In this document: positions 8,705 to 16,498 of the stretch, piece by piece
Numbering within the stretch: the first letter of the stretch is position 1
Layout: every line of letters begins with the position of its first letter
Assembly (NCBI GenBank): GCA_021323675.1
Contig: JAJPKP010000003.1
Location: 1-64,000 of the forward strand
DNA length: 64,000 bases
Origin: Pseudomonadota bacterium
Lineage (GTDB): Bacteria > Desulfobacterota > Binatia > Binatales > Binataceae
Reading direction: 5' to 3'
Program-made: the position numbers and the translations under genes
The notes under the pieces: model-generated
What the model was told of the DNA's origin: nothing
Database searches by the model: none
Seen by the model: only the letters and a program-made list of their open reading frames with translations

Positions 8705-9157
8705 ATGCGAAAAAAAACTTCAAACGATGTGACTTTCGGGTCTTCCATCAAGAGCCAGCGGATTGCTTTGGGACTCACTCAACGTGAGCTGGCAAGCGAG
8801 CTCGGAGTAAAGGCCTCCTACATCAGCTACCTCGAGAAGGATCAGCGCCGTCCTTCGATCACCGTGCTGAATCGGCTCGGCGAGGTTTTGGGCCTGGCAC
8901 GCTCTGAGCTGCTGATGCTTGCCTATCCTGAAACCCGCGAGATGGTTGACGGCGGCAAAGCCAAAGCATCGGAGAAACGCCGAACCGCGTGGAAGGATTT
9001 TTCAGAGAACCGCGCCCTGATTCGCCAGTATCGCATCTCTTCGGCAGAGATGAACGCGCTGAAGCGGATCAACATGATGGGCAAGGTTGGCAGCCCGCGG
9101 GACTTTCTGTTCGTGCTGATGGCTATCAGGCAGGCTCTCGCGAAAGAGACCGCCTGA
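8705..9157 (+). CDS. XRE-family helix-turn-helix regulator
   Basis: A 150-residue DNA-binding protein. The N-terminal 65 residues form a canonical Cro/C1 helix-turn-helix (LGLTQRELASELGVKASYISYLEKDQRRPS). The remaining 85 residues are helical and basic with no recognised sensor or peptidase domain, so this is not a standard ImmA/RES-type system. ATG at 8705 follows a GAAAGG Shine-Dalgarno. Its 3' end overlaps the convergent AraC gene by 32 bp. Its target is unknown; autoregulation from the AT-rich upstream region is plausible. Confidence 0.85.
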   Translation: MRKKTSNDVTFGSSIKSQRIALGLTQRELASELGVKASYISYLEKDQRRPSITVLNRLGEVLGLARSELLMLAYPETREMVDGGKAKASEKRRTAWKDFSENRALIRQYRISSAEMNALKRINMMGKVGSPRDFLFVLMAIRQALAKETA

Positions 9158-10082
9158 GACCGCCTCCGGTTGGCGCTCCCCTGAGTTCCGGCATCGCGCG
9201 TCCGCCTTGAGCGATCGCGCGGTAGTTGCCGGGCGACATCCCGAACTCCGCGCGGAAGCTTCTGATAAAGTTTGACAGGTCGTCAAACCCGGCTTCGAGT
9301 GCAAGTTCTGTTATCGGTTCACGGCTTTCCGCGAGCCTGCGCGCCGCCTCGCGCAGCCGCGCCCGCATCAGCCACTGATGCGGCGTTATGCCGGTTACGG
9401 ACTTGAACGTGCGCAGGAAATAATAGGGGCTGAGGCCGGCGGCTTGCGACAGACGGGCAAGCGGGCACGACGCTTGCCCGTTCGCATCGAGATAGCGGAG
9501 CGCATCCACGATCTTCGCCGACTCGCGCGCGGTCATCCGGCGCTCGTTCGTGATCTCCGCGGATGCCTCGATGACGGAGCCCGCAACCTCCAGCGCGATT
9601 TCTTCGAACGAGTCCGCGGTTTCGATCGCGGCGATCGCGCGTGCGACCGCCGGTGAAGTCTGCCGCAGCGGCGGGACACGGTCGCATCCAAGGAACGCCC
9701 CGCCCGCTCCGGCATCACGCGCCACGTCCGCAAAGAACTCCGGAGCGAATTGGAACGACAGGCAACGATCGCCCTCGCCGTGTTGATGCGAGCATTCGTA
9801 GCTTTGTCCGGCGTTGCCCAGCAGGAAAGCGCCTTTGGACATCAATACCGCTGCGTGCTTGCCGCGATAGACAAACGCACCGGAAAGCACCAGCGAGATC
9901 GCAACCGACCAATATCTTTCCTCGAACGGTCGATCCTCCGGTCCGGACGTGCAGATCACATCGACGACGCGCCATCCTGCGCCTGACGCCAATATGCGGC
10001 TGTCAGCGCGGCCGGGTGCGCCCGCCTGGCGTTTGCGCAGAATTGCCCGCTCCAGCGGCTCGGCTAGTGGATGCATCGTCAT
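9126..10082 (-). CDS. AraC-family transcriptional regulator
   Basis: A 318-residue AraC/XylS-type regulator. The N-terminal 170 residues form a cupin-like sensing domain (SLVLSGAFVYRGKHAAVLMSKG), and the C-terminal 100 residues carry the two helix-turn-helices (SQAAGLSPYYFLRTFKSVTG and ALEAGFDDLSNFIRSFR). A second ATG two codons in (10076) is an equally good start. It overlaps the XRE gene tail-to-tail. The ligand and regulated genes cannot be read from sequence. Confidence 0.87.
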   Translation of the reverse strand: MTMHPLAEPLERAILRKRQAGAPGRADSRILASGAGWRVVDVICTSGPEDRPFEERYWSVAISLVLSGAFVYRGKHAAVLMSKGAFLLGNAGQSYECSHQHGEGDRCLSFQFAPEFFADVARDAGAGGAFLGCDRVPPLRQTSPAVARAIAAIETADSFEEIALEVAGSVIEASAEITNERRMTARESAKIVDALRYLDANGQASCPLARLSQAAGLSPYYFLRTFKSVTGITPHQWLMRARLREAARRLAESREPITELALEAGFDDLSNFIRSFRAEFGMSPGNYRAIAQGGRAMPELRGAPTGGGLRRSLSREPA

Positions 10083-10188
10083 GGGTGGAGTTCCGCGAGC
10101 AAGAGTCTAACCGCTAGCGAGGCGCGGGTCATCAATCGAAATCGGACGCGTGCGATGATGGCTCGGACAGGCTACTATCTCGCTCGCG

Positions 10189-10971
10189 ATGGCCGCGCGG
10201 ACGCATCAATTTTATGCGATCGCCTTCGTGGAGAACCTGTCCCTGAAAGAGCTGGCTCCTCACTTCCCCGAAGGACATATCTCCCCGCATGAGATCTACT
10301 TCCCGGTGGACTCAAGCGCGGGCGTTTACATCTACCCTTTTGGAGCGATGGTTTTTCACAACGTGCCGCAACCGCGGCGCGAACTGGAGCTGGCCCGGCT
10401 CGAACGAGCGCATCCCGGATTGAGGACCCAGGTCGTCCGCGAAGATTATTCGCTGATTGAAGATCCAAACCTTGGCGTAGGCCTGACCGATGGCGTCCTG
10501 CGCGTGGACAAGCTGGGCGCCGCCCGCGCTGGCGTGATCGCGCTGACCGTGGCTCAAAGCGCCGCGATGGAATATTACGAGCAGCTCGTCGACTCCCTGT
10601 TCGTGCGCACGAGCCGGATGGTCGAGCGGATGGAGACGCACGGCACCGTGCCGTTGCGTACCAAGCCCCTGGTCCGCTTTATCGGCGAGGCGATTGCGAA
10701 CCGAAACGAAGTGCTTTCGGTGCTCCATCTGCTCGATAAGCCGGATGCGACCTGGGACGACGCGGTGATGGATCGGATTTATAGCGACCTTCGGACCGAG
10801 TTCGATCTAACGGACCGCTACGCCGCCATGGAGCTCAAGCTGCGCAGCGTTCAAGAGGCGCTGGAACTGGTAGTCGATGTCGCGCGCGATCGCAGGCTGT
10901 TGCTCCTCGAGGTCGCGGTCGCGCTTCTTATTCTCACCGAAATTCTCCTCCCGCTGTTCCATGCTCGCTGA
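10189..10971 (+). CDS. RMD1/DUF155-family membrane-anchored protein
   Basis: A 260-residue member of the DUF155 (Rmd1/YagE/RMND1) family. Features are the IYPFGAMVFHNV core, the long helical region RNEVLSVLHLLDKPDATWDD, and a single C-terminal membrane anchor (LLLEVAVALLILTEILLPLF). Eukaryotic relatives support mitochondrial translation; the bacterial role is unknown. The next gene begins 20 nt downstream and is probably co-transcribed. Confidence 0.8.
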   Translation: MAARTHQFYAIAFVENLSLKELAPHFPEGHISPHEIYFPVDSSAGVYIYPFGAMVFHNVPQPRRELELARLERAHPGLRTQVVREDYSLIEDPNLGVGLTDGVLRVDKLGAARAGVIALTVAQSAAMEYYEQLVDSLFVRTSRMVERMETHGTVPLRTKPLVRFIGEAIANRNEVLSVLHLLDKPDATWDDAVMDRIYSDLRTEFDLTDRYAAMELKLRSVQEALELVVDVARDRRLLLLEVAVALLILTEILLPLFHAR

Positions 10972-10990
10972 TTGCTGAGGGTCTGCTCCG

Positions 10991-12448
10991 ATGGCGAGAT
11001 CGCCCCTCGATGATCCGCGCAAACGCCTGATAGCCGCGATATTGTCTGGCCTCGCCATCTCGCTTGCCGAAGGCCTGCATCCATGGTGGCCGGCGGCCTG
11101 GCTTGCTCCGATCCCCATGCTGGCCGCCGCCTTCGAGGCTCCCCGCCGGGAAGCCGCCGGACTCGCCGCGCTTGCCGAGGCTATCGGATGTATCAGCATG
11201 GCCGGTTACTACCTCGAAGTTACCGGGCCGGTAGTGACGCCCCTGATTGTCCTCGGCCGCGCGCTTTCGCTGGCAATCGTCGTCAGCATCACGCGCCTGA
11301 CGGTCGTGCGATGGCGCCATTGGCTGTCGATTTTCGTGTACCCGTCGTTGATAGCGGGATTGGATGCGCTGGGCGGAGCGGTCTCGCGGCACGGATCCGC
11401 GGGAAGCCTCGCATACAGCCAGATGAACGCACTGGCGGTGATACAGATTGCGTCGATCGCCGGCACCAGCGGCATCGTCTTCACCGTAAGCCTGTTCGCG
11501 TCGGCAGTTTCCGTCGCCTGGTATCATCGCGCGAACGTGCGCCGGTTCCGCGCCGGTTATGCACTCACGGCGGCAATCCTGATCATTGTCCTGGGGTTCG
11601 GCGTCGCGAGACTGTGGCAACCCTCGTCCGGGCCCGCGATGCGAATAGGACTGGCGGTCGTGGATACGCCGCCATCGGTTGAGGCATCTTCTCCGGACAG
11701 TGCGCTCTGGAAAACGTACGAAGCCGCGGTCTCCGGGCTTGCGCGGCGCGGCGCCCGAATCGTCGTGCTGCCGGAAAAAATCGCCGCTCTGACACCGGCG
11801 CAGTCGCGGCAGATCTCCGCCTCGCTCGGCCGGATCGTCGAGAGCGACAAGATTTATCTGCTTGCCGGAGTTGCAATCGTCGAACCGGATCACAAGGAGA
11901 ATCGCGCGTGGCTGTTTGACCCCTCCGGAGGGCTGGAGGCCGATTACTCGAAGCGGCACCTGGTTCCGGGCTTCGAGGACGCATTCCGGCCGGGCGGACG
12001 AACGGTCGCGCGGATAATCGACGGCCAGTTAACCGGCATCGCCATCTGCAAGGACATGGACTTTCCGCGTTTGGGGCGTGATTACGCCGAACAGGGCGCG
12101 CAGTTGATGCTGGTGCCGGCGTGGGACTTCGGCCGGGACGGATGGCTGCATTCGCGGATGGCGATTCTGCGCGGCGTCGAAGGCGGATACACGATTGCGC
12201 GCGCCGCGCGCGACGGCTTGTTGACGATCAGCGATCGCTACGGAAGGGTTCTCTACCAGACCAAAAGCTCGCATCGTCCTTACGCCTCGGTCCTGGGTAA
12301 CGCACCGATTGGATCGACGACCGAAACCCTGTACGGCAGCGTCGGAAATCTATTTGGATGGATTGCCTTGATTGCCGGAATCGTGGTCAGCCTGCGCGCC
12401 GCAATCACGGTCAGCATGTGGAATTGGCTCCGAGCCGGCAGCCGCTAA
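10991..12448 (+). CDS. lnt: Apolipoprotein N-acyltransferase-like membrane nitrilase
   Basis: A 485-residue protein with about six N-terminal membrane helices (first 205 residues) followed by a carbon-nitrogen hydrolase domain. The nitrilase triad is intact: E262 in VVLPEK, K321 in YSKRHLVPGFE, C353 in IAICKDMDF. This is the Lnt architecture, the last step of lipoprotein maturation (N-acylation of the diacylglyceryl cysteine in the periplasm). Sequence around the triad is divergent from textbook Lnt, so a related acyltransferase is possible. It follows the DUF155 gene by 20 nt, and its stop overlaps the convergent DUF3175 gene by 4 nt. Confidence 0.75.
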   Translation: MARSPLDDPRKRLIAAILSGLAISLAEGLHPWWPAAWLAPIPMLAAAFEAPRREAAGLAALAEAIGCISMAGYYLEVTGPVVTPLIVLGRALSLAIVVSITRLTVVRWRHWLSIFVYPSLIAGLDALGGAVSRHGSAGSLAYSQMNALAVIQIASIAGTSGIVFTVSLFASAVSVAWYHRANVRRFRAGYALTAAILIIVLGFGVARLWQPSSGPAMRIGLAVVDTPPSVEASSPDSALWKTYEAAVSGLARRGARIVVLPEKIAALTPAQSRQISASLGRIVESDKIYLLAGVAIVEPDHKENRAWLFDPSGGLEADYSKRHLVPGFEDAFRPGGRTVARIIDGQLTGIAICKDMDFPRLGRDYAEQGAQLMLVPAWDFGRDGWLHSRMAILRGVEGGYTIARAARDGLLTISDRYGRVLYQTKSSHRPYASVLGNAPIGSTTETLYGSVGNLFGWIALIAGIVVSLRAAITVSMWNWLRAGSR

Positions 12449-12729
12449 CTTTGCCTGCGCGATGCGCGCGGCTGCGATGCCTTCATCGCTTGCAGAATGC
12501 GCTTGGCCTTCTCGAGTTCTCGCTTGCGATCGGGACTGAGGTTCTTCCCCGCGCGGTTGATGAACATCTGCACCATCCTGATCGCCGAACCGATCCCGAG
12601 CGGAGAGACCTCTTCGCGCGCCATTATCTGCGCGACTTCTTCCGCCGGGCGCGTGAATGTGCCCGGAGGCGGAAACGTGGAGGCGGTGTGTATTTTGGCC
12701 GACCACTTCTTTTTGGCACTTGAGGCCAT
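12445..12729 (-). CDS. DUF3175-family small basic protein
   Basis: A 94-residue basic protein matching DUF3175: the KKKWSAKIHTAS start, a central SAIRMVQMFINRAGKNL helix and a charged C-terminal RKRELEKAKRILQ helix. The function of the family is unknown; such proteins often sit among stress genes. The start is ATG at 12729; an upstream ATG adds six residues. A possible -24/-12 promoter lies 126 nt upstream. Confidence 0.75.
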   Translation of the reverse strand: MASSAKKKWSAKIHTASTFPPPGTFTRPAEEVAQIMAREEVSPLGIGSAIRMVQMFINRAGKNLSPDRKRELEKAKRILQAMKASQPRASRRQS

Positions 12730-12854
12730 CGCGGTGTTCCCTTCCAAAGTTCACCACGACGCGACGGTTATGGAAATGCGGTTGAAGCGCGGCCTTGAGG
12801 CCGAGCTCAGGACCTCCCCTCTCACGAGAAGCGAAACGTCGGGGTTTTGTGGTC

Positions 12855-12870
12855 GGCCCCTTCCGTGCCA
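12855..12870 (-). promoter_or_regulatory. Possible sigma-54 promoter for the DUF3175 gene
   Basis: On the minus strand the sequence reads TGGCAC-GGAAG-GGGCC. The -24 half is perfect consensus and the GG-to-GC spacing of 10 is correct, but the -12 half keeps only the GC. The implied transcript leader is about 110 nt. This is the weakest member of the set of -24/-12 elements in the window. Confidence 0.3.
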
Positions 12871-12899
12871 GAGTAATGATCGCCGGGAGGTACCAAGCG

Positions 12900-13724
12900 A
12901 TGCCGTCGATTCCCGTTGTATCGTCGCGTGCGCCTTACGAAGACGCGATTCGCGCGCTTGAGAGCGCGGGATGCGTGGTCGTCACGGGAGTGACGGACGC
13001 GGTCACGCGCCAGACAATCAAGCGCGAACTTGGCCCCTATCTCGACGCAGCCGACGTAAAGCGCAGCCTGAATGAAAAATACGCGCAGGATGGAGGCCCG
13101 TCGGACTTCTACCCCGGAAACACCAAACGGATCACGGCGCTGGTTGCCAAATCGGAAACGTTTCGGAGCTTCGTGGTTCATCCGCTGATGCTCAGCGTGT
13201 GCGATGCGCTTCTCAAACCAAACTGCGTCACCTACCAGGTGCATGCGACCGCGGGCCTGTCGGTGGGCCCGGGAGCAACGGTGCAGGTGCTGCATCGCGA
13301 GGAAGATCCCTTCAACATTTTCCCGCTGCCACGCCCCAACCTGATAATCGCTACCATGTGGGCGATAACCGACTTCACCGAAGAGAACGGCGGCACTCAC
13401 CTGGTGCCGGGAAGCCATCGATGGCCCGCGGGACGAACGGCGCGCGATGAAGAAGTCGTCGCGGCTGAGATGCCGGCGGGATCGGTGCTGCTCTGGATGG
13501 GCGGGACGCTGCATGGCGCGGGCGCGAACCGGACGGCGGATGACTGGCGCTTCGGCATCTTCCTTTCGTATTCGCTCGGATGGCTTCGGCAGGAAGAGAA
13601 TCAATACCTCGATGCGCCGCGCGAAGTGGCGCGCACGCTTCCAAAGCAATTGCGCGACCTCATCGGCTACAAGATGCATCTGGCGCTCGGCTACACGGAC
13701 GCGGCGCCGCAAAACCCGCGGTAG
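12900..13724 (+). CDS. Phytanoyl-CoA dioxygenase-family oxygenase with H-x-E motif
   Basis: A 274-residue PhyH-family Fe(II)/2-oxoglutarate oxygenase. The first iron-binding motif reads VLHREEDPF, so the carboxylate ligand would be Glu (H-x-E) or a shifted Asp rather than the usual H-x-D. The distal histidine is in GGTLHGAGANRT, and ENGGTHLVPGSH marks the family. ATG at 12900 has a GGGAGGT Shine-Dalgarno. Only the fold is shared with the oxygenase at 7430; the two are not close duplicates. No substrate is inferred. Confidence 0.8.
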   Translation: MPSIPVVSSRAPYEDAIRALESAGCVVVTGVTDAVTRQTIKRELGPYLDAADVKRSLNEKYAQDGGPSDFYPGNTKRITALVAKSETFRSFVVHPLMLSVCDALLKPNCVTYQVHATAGLSVGPGATVQVLHREEDPFNIFPLPRPNLIIATMWAITDFTEENGGTHLVPGSHRWPAGRTARDEEVVAAEMPAGSVLLWMGGTLHGAGANRTADDWRFGIFLSYSLGWLRQEENQYLDAPREVARTLPKQLRDLIGYKMHLALGYTDAAPQNPR

Positions 13725-13778
13725 CCGTTCTTTCCCGAGCGAAAAATCCTGATAATCTTGTCTGCTGTCCTCAGAAGC

Positions 13779-13853
13779 GGGCGGTTAGCTCAGCGGTAGA
13801 GCATCGGCCTTACAAGCCGGGGGTCGCAGGTTCGAAACCTGCACCGCCCACCA
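13779..13853 (+). tRNA. tRNA-Val (anticodon TAC)
   Basis: A complete cloverleaf: acceptor GGGCGGT pairs with ACCGCCC; D-arm GCTC..GAGC; anticodon stem TCGGC/GCCGG with loop CTTACAA and anticodon TAC at 13811-13813; T-arm GCAGG-TTCGAAA-CCTGC. The CCA end is encoded in the DNA. A GATAAT box at 13751-13756 is a plausible -10. Confidence 0.97.
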
Positions 13854-14308
13854 GCGAAAACAAGGATCCACGCAAATGCGGGTTTCCGGATAGATTCTAT
13901 GGTGCCGGTTCCTGTTACGGATGGGTCGCGAGTCGAGGCGCGAATGAGAATTTCGCCGCGCGCGATTTTTGATTTCTTGTCTGCCTCAAACACGAACCAG
14001 GCTGGCTGTCTCAATGAGCTTGATTTCCTGGCGCGCATCTGATGTCGGCGATGCCTTCCAACGACCCGCGGATGGCAAATGCGGCAGGCGACATTCAATG
14101 GCTGTCCGAATTCTAAACGTCATCCGTCGCAAACTGCGCGTCGAACTTCAGATGCGCACGATTAAGGCGGTGTGAAAGTGCGCCGATTAGTCTGCAGGCA
14201 GAAGACAGGATGCCGTCGCCCAGGCAGATCGCTGGCTTTCGTCGCAGCTTCCTTCAGAATCCTGCTCTTTGCTCCAGTCTCGCAGGGCGGGCGTGATAGG
14301 ATTCAGGT
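13854..14308. other. 455 bp downstream of tRNA-Val without a supported gene
   Basis: No frame here has protein-like composition, and no second copy of the tRNA 3' end (attachment-site repeat) is found. It holds the leader of the secreted protein at 14309 and a weak -24/-12-like element (AGGCAG-ATCGC-TGGCT, 14222-14237). Confidence 0.6.
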
Positions 14309-14998
14309 ATGCGTCGTCTGGCTGGGGCGGCCCTTATTGTCGCCGCTGTTGCGCTCCTTGATGTTCCCGCGCGGGGGGCCAGTTCGGCACCGCCTTCGGA
14401 GTTCGCGGGCGTTGCGCTGGGAACTTCGCTCAAGGACCTAAAGCAACAGCATCCGGAAGTGCGGCGCAATCCTGACAGCGATCGGCAATTCCAGGTCTAT
14501 CAGGCGTTGAGTCTCAAAGGACTTGGCGTAAACAATCCGGTCGCTTTCGATATCTATAACGGCCGCGTCGTCGGCGGCCAGGTGATGCTCGATTCCTATA
14601 CGGCGCGATACTGGTACGACCAGATGGTCGCGCGATACGGCGACCCCGATAGCTGCACCTATTGCGGCGATGCGGAACTCGCCAGCGCCTCCTGGATGTG
14701 GCACAACGGAGAGCGCCTTCATATCGGAGGCGGAATGCTCACGATCCTTACCGAGGAGGGGGCTTCCCAGCGCCAGCAATGGATCGCTCGCGGCGACACT
14801 TCAGCCTCCGAAGACAAGGGCGATGAAGAAAGCGACTTGGGCGAACCGCCGCCGCAACCCGTCGCCCATCCCAGGCGCGTGCGCAAAAAAATCAATCCGC
14901 CGCGTAAGGTTGTAAACGAAGATCATCCCGCCGGATGGCGCGCATACTATGAGGATGCGAAGACTAGGGTTGCCCGATGGTTTGGATGGTCGAAGTGA
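14309..14998 (+). CDS. Secreted protein of unknown function
   Basis: A 229-residue protein with a clear signal peptide (RRLAGAALIVAAVALLDVPARG, cleavage likely near A-R-G-A) and a mature domain I cannot assign. The mature part opens with FAGVALGTSLKDLKQQHPEV, a pattern seen in small periplasmic proteins, and contains a close cysteine pair (SCTYCGD). The C-terminal 70 residues are Pro/Lys/Arg/Glu-rich (PRRVRKKINPPRK) and look disordered or surface-binding. It stands alone between the tRNA and the prs control region. Confidence 0.7.
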   Translation: MRRLAGAALIVAAVALLDVPARGASSAPPSEFAGVALGTSLKDLKQQHPEVRRNPDSDRQFQVYQALSLKGLGVNNPVAFDIYNGRVVGGQVMLDSYTARYWYDQMVARYGDPDSCTYCGDAELASASWMWHNGERLHIGGGMLTILTEEGASQRQQWIARGDTSASEDKGDEESDLGEPPPQPVAHPRRVRKKINPPRKVVNEDHPAGWRAYYEDAKTRVARWFGWSK

Positions 14999-15349
14999 AG
15001 CGAATTCCCCTTTAGTACCCGTCCGACTCCGGCTTCTTTGCAAGCGCTAATTGCGGCCCGCGGGATTGCCTCTCCCCGGCGGCCGGGAACTGATATCGGA
15101 AGACCCGGACGATTTCATCAGATGCGAGCCGACAATCCTTGAGGTTCTGCCCGCAGTTAGCTGCTCTCTCTCCGCGCGTGCCATCCTGATGAACCAGAAG
15201 CGTCGGCGCGTCCTCGATGCATCCGAACTGCATAAGCGACCCCCATCGGCTCACGGATTCGGACCCGGTGGCCGTCGGTAACGCCAAACGAACGACTGTT
15301 ACCGATGGATACAAGAATCGCCGGAAAACCGGATCGGATCCGCAAGATT
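14999..15349. other. Long gene-free stretch upstream of the prs promoter
   Basis: No convincing gene. A minus-strand frame at 15012-15314 is Cys-containing but has no start context. The end of the stretch (15320-15349) is rich in CCGG words that lead into the 18-bp palindrome. Confidence 0.5.
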
Positions 15350-15367
15350 GTCCGGAAATTTCCGGAC
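15350..15367. promoter_or_regulatory. Perfect 18-bp palindrome abutting the prs -24/-12 element
   Basis: GTCCGGAAATTTCCGGAC is an uninterrupted perfect inverted repeat. Its last base is the first base of the -24/-12 element that follows, so a protein bound here would sit directly against sigma-54 RNA polymerase. It is centred about 34 bp before the predicted transcription start, closer than a usual enhancer; a repressor or co-regulator site is more likely. Confidence 0.6.
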
Positions 15368-15382
15368 GGTACCAGAATTGCT
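15367..15382 (+). promoter_or_regulatory. Sigma-54 promoter candidate for prs-nrdJ
   Basis: CGGTAC-CAGAA-TTGCT: the -12 element is perfect (TTGCT), the -24 keeps GG and AC, and the GG-to-GC spacing is the required 10. The predicted start near 15393 leaves a leader of about 120 nt. Confidence 0.5.
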
Positions 15383-15515
15383 CAGCAGCCTACCACGGAA
15401 GAAAGACTAATCAGGTGGGAGGCGCGGACCCGAGATAGCCTGCGGCAGCCGCGAGGATGTATTGAGGTCAGCGCCCTGAGCATGCCCAAATGAAAACTGG
15501 GCGAAAGGAACAGCG

Positions 15516-16451
15516 GTGGAACTAGCGATTCTGTCTGGCACTGGCAATCCGGCGCTCGCCGGAGCGGTCGCAAAGTCCCTTGGCGTCCCGCTCGGAAACC
15601 GGGTCCTCTCGCGTTCGCCTGACGGAGAACTGCGAGTCGAAATTCAGGAAAACATCCGCGCCCGCGACGTGTACCTGGTCCAACCTACCGGACCGCCGTT
15701 GGACCGGAATTTGATGGAATTGCTGTTCCTTACCGATGCGTGTCGGCGTTCTGGCGCGAATCACGTGACGGCAATCGTGCCCTACTTCGCCTATGCGCGG
15801 CAGGATCGCAGCCTGACCGGACAGCACGCGCTGGGCGCGAGACTGGTGCCGGACCTGCTCAGGATGGCGGGCGTGGGGCGGGTAGTCGCGGTCGATCTCC
15901 ATACGACGTCGGTGGAGAGCGCCTTCAGTATCCCGCTCGAGCACGTGAGCGCCGTCAACCTGCTGAGCAAGGAAGTTGCCCCCTCCCCTCGTGACGGCGT
16001 GGTAGTGGCGGCGGATATGGCGGCGCTAAGGATGGCGGAGCGTTACGGGCGGGCGCTCGGTTTACCGATTGCGATCGTCGCGAAGGTGCGCCTCAGCGAT
16101 GAAGAGGTCGTGGCACGCAACGTTATCGGAGACGTGCGCGGCCGAACACCGATCATCGTCGACGATATGATCATCACCGGCGCGACCATCGAGGCCGCCC
16201 TCAACGCGGTAGGCACCTTCGGTGCCACTCGCAACGCGACCGTCATCGCGTCTCATGGCCTGTTCGTGGGGCGCGCGGCGCAACGTCTCGCCGCATTGCC
16301 GATCGAACGTATGCTGGTAACGGACAGCGTCGCGATTTCGTCTGACCTGACGCTTCCGCTTAAGATAGTCAGCCTCACGCCGCTGCTGAGCCAGGTGATT
16401 TCGCGCCTGCACAAGGGCGAGCGCCTGGGTGATTTGCTCGGCCAACTCTGA
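15516..16451 (+). CDS. prs: Ribose-phosphate pyrophosphokinase (PRPP synthetase)
   Basis: A 311-residue enzyme making PRPP from ribose 5-phosphate and ATP. Family hallmarks are SPDGELRVEIQENIR, the ATP-binding PYFAYARQDRS stretch, VAVDLHTTSVE, and the PRPP loop TPIIVDDMIITGATIEAA. It starts with GTG after AAAGGAAC. It is more divergent than housekeeping Prs (the usual K-R-R reads K-V-R), so it may be a second, condition-specific copy. It leads an operon with nrdJ; nicotinate phosphoribosyltransferase at 58.7 kb, another PRPP user, carries a similar promoter type. I infer supply of PRPP for nucleotide and NAD salvage under energy stress. Confidence 0.88.
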   Translation: MELAILSGTGNPALAGAVAKSLGVPLGNRVLSRSPDGELRVEIQENIRARDVYLVQPTGPPLDRNLMELLFLTDACRRSGANHVTAIVPYFAYARQDRSLTGQHALGARLVPDLLRMAGVGRVVAVDLHTTSVESAFSIPLEHVSAVNLLSKEVAPSPRDGVVVAADMAALRMAERYGRALGLPIAIVAKVRLSDEEVVARNVIGDVRGRTPIIVDDMIITGATIEAALNAVGTFGATRNATVIASHGLFVGRAAQRLAALPIERMLVTDSVAISSDLTLPLKIVSLTPLLSQVISRLHKGERLGDLLGQL

Positions 16452-16498
16452 CGAAGGCGCGCAACATCCCCGAAACGGCACCTCCGTGAGGGATTGCG

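Noticed and set aside
14222-14237. AGGCAG-ATCGC-TGGCT before the secreted protein
   Set aside because: Only GG and GC plus a few bases fit; such weak matches are expected by chance in GC-rich DNA.
13779-14308. Integration site downstream of tRNA-Val
   Set aside because: No repeat of the tRNA 3' end, no integrase and no mobile genes are found in the window.
15012-15314. 100-codon minus-strand frame between the secreted protein gene and prs
   Set aside because: No Shine-Dalgarno, no recognisable domain, and composition resembles non-coding GC-rich sequence.
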